Positions 32,005-34,262 of a stretch of DNA of 34,262 nucleotides are shown one piece after another. This DNA comes from Chloroflexota bacterium. Its GTDB lineage: Bacteria > Chloroflexota > UBA6077 > SHYK01. The position numbers and the translations under genes were made by a program. Within the stretch, counting starts at the first letter, position 1. The number at the start of each line of letters is the position of its first letter. Below the pieces are notes generated by a model. It made no database searches. It was not told the origin of the DNA and saw only the letters and a program-made list of their open reading frames with translations. The stretch lies in the NCBI GenBank assembly GCA_016844585.1, contig JAERMM010000003.1, positions 1-34,262 on the forward strand, read 5' to 3'.

Positions 32005-32976
32005 TCATGCACGCTGCAAGGTGACGCGCCCGTCGTCCATGATCCACACGAGGTTCCCGGGGGGATCGTTCTCCCAATAGCCGAGGATCCAGCTGTCCTC
32101 CTGTGACATGACGCGGTACCATTCGCCGCCCGCGGCATACCATGCGAACTCCATGGATGGGTGCCAGTAGGCCTCGATCTCCTCGAAGACCACAAGCCAC
32201 AGGTCACCTGGAGTGCTCGGGGCGGGAGCTGGCGACGGAGCCGGCGCCGGTGGCGTTCCGCCGAGCTCAACATCCGGTACGCCTGGCAGGTCCGGGCCCG
32301 GTTGAATGATCACCGGCACCGCTGTCGCCGTCACGATGATTGGCTGCGGCTGGACCAAGCCGGAGGGCGAGATGCTACTCACGATGATGGTGCCGTTGTT
32401 GTTCTTGTCTGTCTCCTGGATCAGGTTCGACGGGTCAAGGAAGAACTGGTTCAAGATCTGGCCGCTCGTAGCCGTCACCGTGGTGAAGATAGTGAACGAG
32501 GCGCTAGCGCCGGGAGAGAGAGCCGGAACCTGGCAGGTAACCGTCGATCCGCTCAGCGAGCAAAAGCCCGTGGAAGTGTTGAAGGTCATTCCGCTAGGGA
32601 TCGGGTCAATCAGCGTCGTGGCGGCGGACGGAGCAACACCGATGTTGGTCACCTGAATCGAATAGGTGACTGTGCCCCCGGCCGTGATCGGGTCGGGTGA
32701 GTCGAAGACGCTGAGCATCAGATCCGGCAGACCACCGGGCGTTGTCGTAACGGTCGCTACGGCAGTGCTCGTTGCTGTCGCAGCCGCCGTCGCCGTCGCC
32801 GCTGTGGTAGCGGTAGCGGCCGTCGTGGCGGTTGCCGCAGTCGTCGCGGTAGGGACCGGGGTGTTCGTTGCCTGAGCCAGTGGGGCAGCGTTGCTTCCTG
32901 GCGTCCCGACCGAAGTCGCCAGCGCCGACGCCACCAGAATCGCGACGAGAGCCAAGAAGGTTCCGAGACGAGACAT
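32005..32976 (-). CDS. Secreted DUF11-domain protein with Thr/Ala repeat linker
   Basis: 323 residues from ATG at 32976 (GGAGGT upstream). A signal peptide (LGTFLALVAILVASALA) is followed by a low-complexity Thr/Ala linker, about residues 38-80, built on the hexapeptide TTAATA. The DUF11-type beta domain (about 86-195) has DPITAGGTVTYSIQVTNIG and PALSPGASASFTI. A Pro/Ala linker (PPAPAPSPAPAPS) leads to an aromatic-rich C-terminal region of ~65 residues (YWHPSMEFAWYAAGGEWYRV) that I do not recognise. It is probably cell-surface or extracellular, possibly adhesive or structural. No LPXTG or C-terminal membrane anchor is visible. It is monocistronic, with its own terminator. Confidence 0.85.
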   Translation of the reverse strand: MSRLGTFLALVAILVASALATSVGTPGSNAAPLAQATNTPVPTATTAATATTAATATTAATATAAATATSTAVATVTTTPGGLPDLMLSVFDSPDPITAGGTVTYSIQVTNIGVAPSAATTLIDPIPSGMTFNTSTGFCSLSGSTVTCQVPALSPGASASFTIFTTVTATSGQILNQFFLDPSNLIQETDKNNNGTIIVSSISPSGLVQPQPIIVTATAVPVIIQPGPDLPGVPDVELGGTPPAPAPSPAPAPSTPGDLWLVVFEEIEAYWHPSMEFAWYAAGGEWYRVMSQEDSWILGYWENDPPGNLVWIMDDGRVTLQRA

Positions 32977-33265
32977 GTGCGTACCTCCAACGGTGAGATG
33001 CTGGACCGTGCGCCAGCTCTGGCCGAGCCATGTTCGACTTCGACCCTCTCTATATCAAACACCAGTTTGGCATTCCGGTAACAGCCTCAAAGCGACTCGT
33101 CACAGAACTGTCATGACTTATCGTCAAGTTAGGTGGATGAGCCCCCGGAATATGTTCGCGTCGACTGGATGACGCTGAAAGCGGCGCCCGCCTGTAACAA
33201 GTGACCTTATCCACCCGTTAGCCGGATGTAGGACGCAAGACCATCCGGTAACCGAGGAGGATCGC

Positions 33266-33880
33266 ATGGACAGGGCAGGGACTTCGTTCGGGCACGTTCC
33301 TCAGTTCGACGTGGAAAGGTTGCGCAACAGCACTTCTGTTCATCGCGTTGCCACTGCCGCCGGGAACGATCTTCGCCCAATCCAGAGCCGCTGATCCCGA
33401 GTTGGCTGATCCTCGATTGCTGCTTCCCGCCGATTCCGAGCTCCCGACGTTCCTGGAGCACGAGGCGGGTCGGGACGTTGACATCCATGGGTCTACCTGG
33501 GCTGACTCCGTGCGATCCTATCGTCGTGTTGACGGCGCCCCGCCGGCCGCCGATATGCCGTCTCTCATTGTTCGGGTAAGCGTCTACCGCTCGAGCTCGG
33601 AAGCCGAGGATTGGCTCCATTTCTATTCCTGGAGCCAGGCCAAAACGGGGTTCACCGGCAGCCGTTATCCGGCGTTGGCGAGGAAAGTTACGTATTGAGG
33701 CGGAATGGACCGACAACCATCGGGCCAGCACAGGAGGACGTCGGGATTCTGTTCCGGGTCGGCGCAATGGTCGGTTGGACTCAGTTTCGAGACGATGTGG
33801 GCACCCCTTGCTTTGAGAGCGCCCTGGAGGTGGCGCGCCTTATAGAAGGGCCCTCACCAGTTGACTGCCAGCAGGTATGA
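33266..33880 (+). pseudogene. Frameshifted secreted-protein gene, family unrecognised
   Basis: A strong ribosome-binding site (GAGGAGG) precedes ATG 33266, but that frame stops at 33394. The next frame (in use from about 33320) carries a signal-peptide-like ATALLFIALPLPPGTIFAQS, then LPTFLEHEAGRDVD and SLIVRVSVYRSSSEAEDWL, and stops at 33698. A third frame takes over near 33650 with PLSGVGEESYVLRRNGP, VGILFRVGAMVGW and VARLIEGPS, ending at 33880. The joined order (VYRS.SEAE.., G(V/I)GEE(S/A)Y.., FRVG..VG) reads like one ~190-residue lipoprotein-like or sensor-associated protein. Two frameshifts imply a pseudogene or sequencing errors. Confidence 0.6.
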
Positions 33881-33895
33881 TGGCGGCCGTACTGA

Positions 33896-34262
33896 ATGGA
33901 CGGTGGCCCTTTGTCGTACCGCTCGCGGATCGTGCGGGCAGTCGCCCTCGCGGCCGTCCCGCTGATGGCCTTTGCAGCGGTCGTCCTGTGGCGAGACGCA
34001 AGAGCGGAAGAGTCTCGCACCGCGGACGACCGTATTGCTCTTGCCCGAGCCGCGGCGCTCCTGACTGAGGCGTTTATCGATGGGCAGGTGTCCACGGTCC
34101 AAACGCTCGCGGTTACTTCTGCCATCACCGACCCGACACTCCTCCCCGACTTGCCAACCCATATGCAGCGGCTGGCGGCAGAGAACCCCGAATGGGAGGG
34201 CGTGGGTCTCCTCGGTCCAGACGGAGTAGCTGTGGGTGGCTCGGCGGTCGCTCCACGGCCGA
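33896..34262 (+). CDS. Membrane sensor N-terminus (Cache-like), cut by window end
   Basis: The reading frame is open to the window edge. ATG at 33896 is first, and TTG at 33911 is an alternative. Neither has a clear ribosome-binding site. A transmembrane segment (VRAVALAAVPLMAFAAVVLW) is followed by an extracytoplasmic region with ARAAALLTEAFIDGQVSTVQ, LAVTSAITDP and ENPEWEGVGLLGPDG, typical of double-Cache sensor modules at the front of histidine kinases, cyclases or methyl-accepting proteins. The output domain lies outside the window. It follows the frameshifted gene by 15 bp. Confidence 0.72.
   Translation, partial: MDGGPLSYRSRIVRAVALAAVPLMAFAAVVLWRDARAEESRTADDRIALARAAALLTEAFIDGQVSTVQTLAVTSAITDPTLLPDLPTHMQRLAAENPEWEGVGLLGPDGVAVGGSAVAPRP

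Noticed and set aside
32760-32860. CRISPR-like or tandem DNA array in the DUF11 gene
   Set aside because: The repetition is in the peptide (Thr/Ala), not in conserved DNA repeats with spacers. No CRISPR array was seen anywhere in the window.

Overview
The window looks like part of a high-GC bacterial chromosome, most plausibly an uncultured Chloroflexota (inference). The reasons are the gene repertoire (molybdopterin hydroxylases without partner subunits, Rieske oxygenases, ornithine-cyclodeaminase paralogs, TAXI-type and family-5 binding proteins), the membrane-GAF-PP2C stress regulator, frequent GTG and TTG starts, and the hom-thrC-thrB-lysC order. No marker gene in the window settles the taxonomy.

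Region A (1-10,450) is an accessory catabolic cluster. It begins with a broken xanthine-dehydrogenase-type gene. A minus-strand operon follows, transcribed aldolase -> bicupin -> Rieske oxygenase. Next comes a plus-strand pair (second Rieske oxygenase, ornithine-cyclodeaminase-like gene), a convergent second cyclodeaminase-like gene with a palindromic operator, and a heparinase-like pseudogene. Region B (11,054-14,960) is a partner-switching (Rsb) operon: membrane module, GAF-PP2C phosphatase, anti-sigma kinase and two STAS antagonists. Region C (15,200-25,510) returns to catabolic and uptake genes: a ferritin-like protein, two solute-binding proteins, an intact molybdopterin hydroxylase, a DUF4160/DUF2442 pair, a third cyclodeaminase paralog and two coupled VOC proteins. 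Region D (25,700-31,890) holds a low-GC orphan gene, tRNA-Thr(CGU), an AsnC-type ligand-binding protein, a small membrane protein and the threonine/lysine-branch operon hom-thrC-thrB-lysC. Region E (31,930-34,262) holds a secreted DUF11 protein, a frameshifted secreted-protein gene and the start of a membrane sensor cut by the window edge.

The catabolic genes suggest oxidative breakdown of an aromatic or N-heterocyclic substrate: hydroxylation (Mo enzyme, Rieske), ring cleavage (bicupin or VOC), side-chain removal (hydratase-aldolase) and imine/keto-acid reduction (cyclodeaminase family). The substrate cannot be named from sequence.

The most unusual aspect is decay and duplication. A 40-bp tandem duplication exactly accounts for the frameshift in the first molybdenum hydroxylase, which also has Gln where the catalytic Glu is expected. 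A 48-bp tandem duplication rebuilt the rsbU/rsbW junction. One in-frame TGA splits what would be a single membrane-GAF-PP2C protein. A promoter-operator-start segment of one cyclodeaminase gene is duplicated as a stub 7.5 kb away. Remnants of a heparinase, a PhnB-type VOC protein and an amidohydrolase lie between the live genes.
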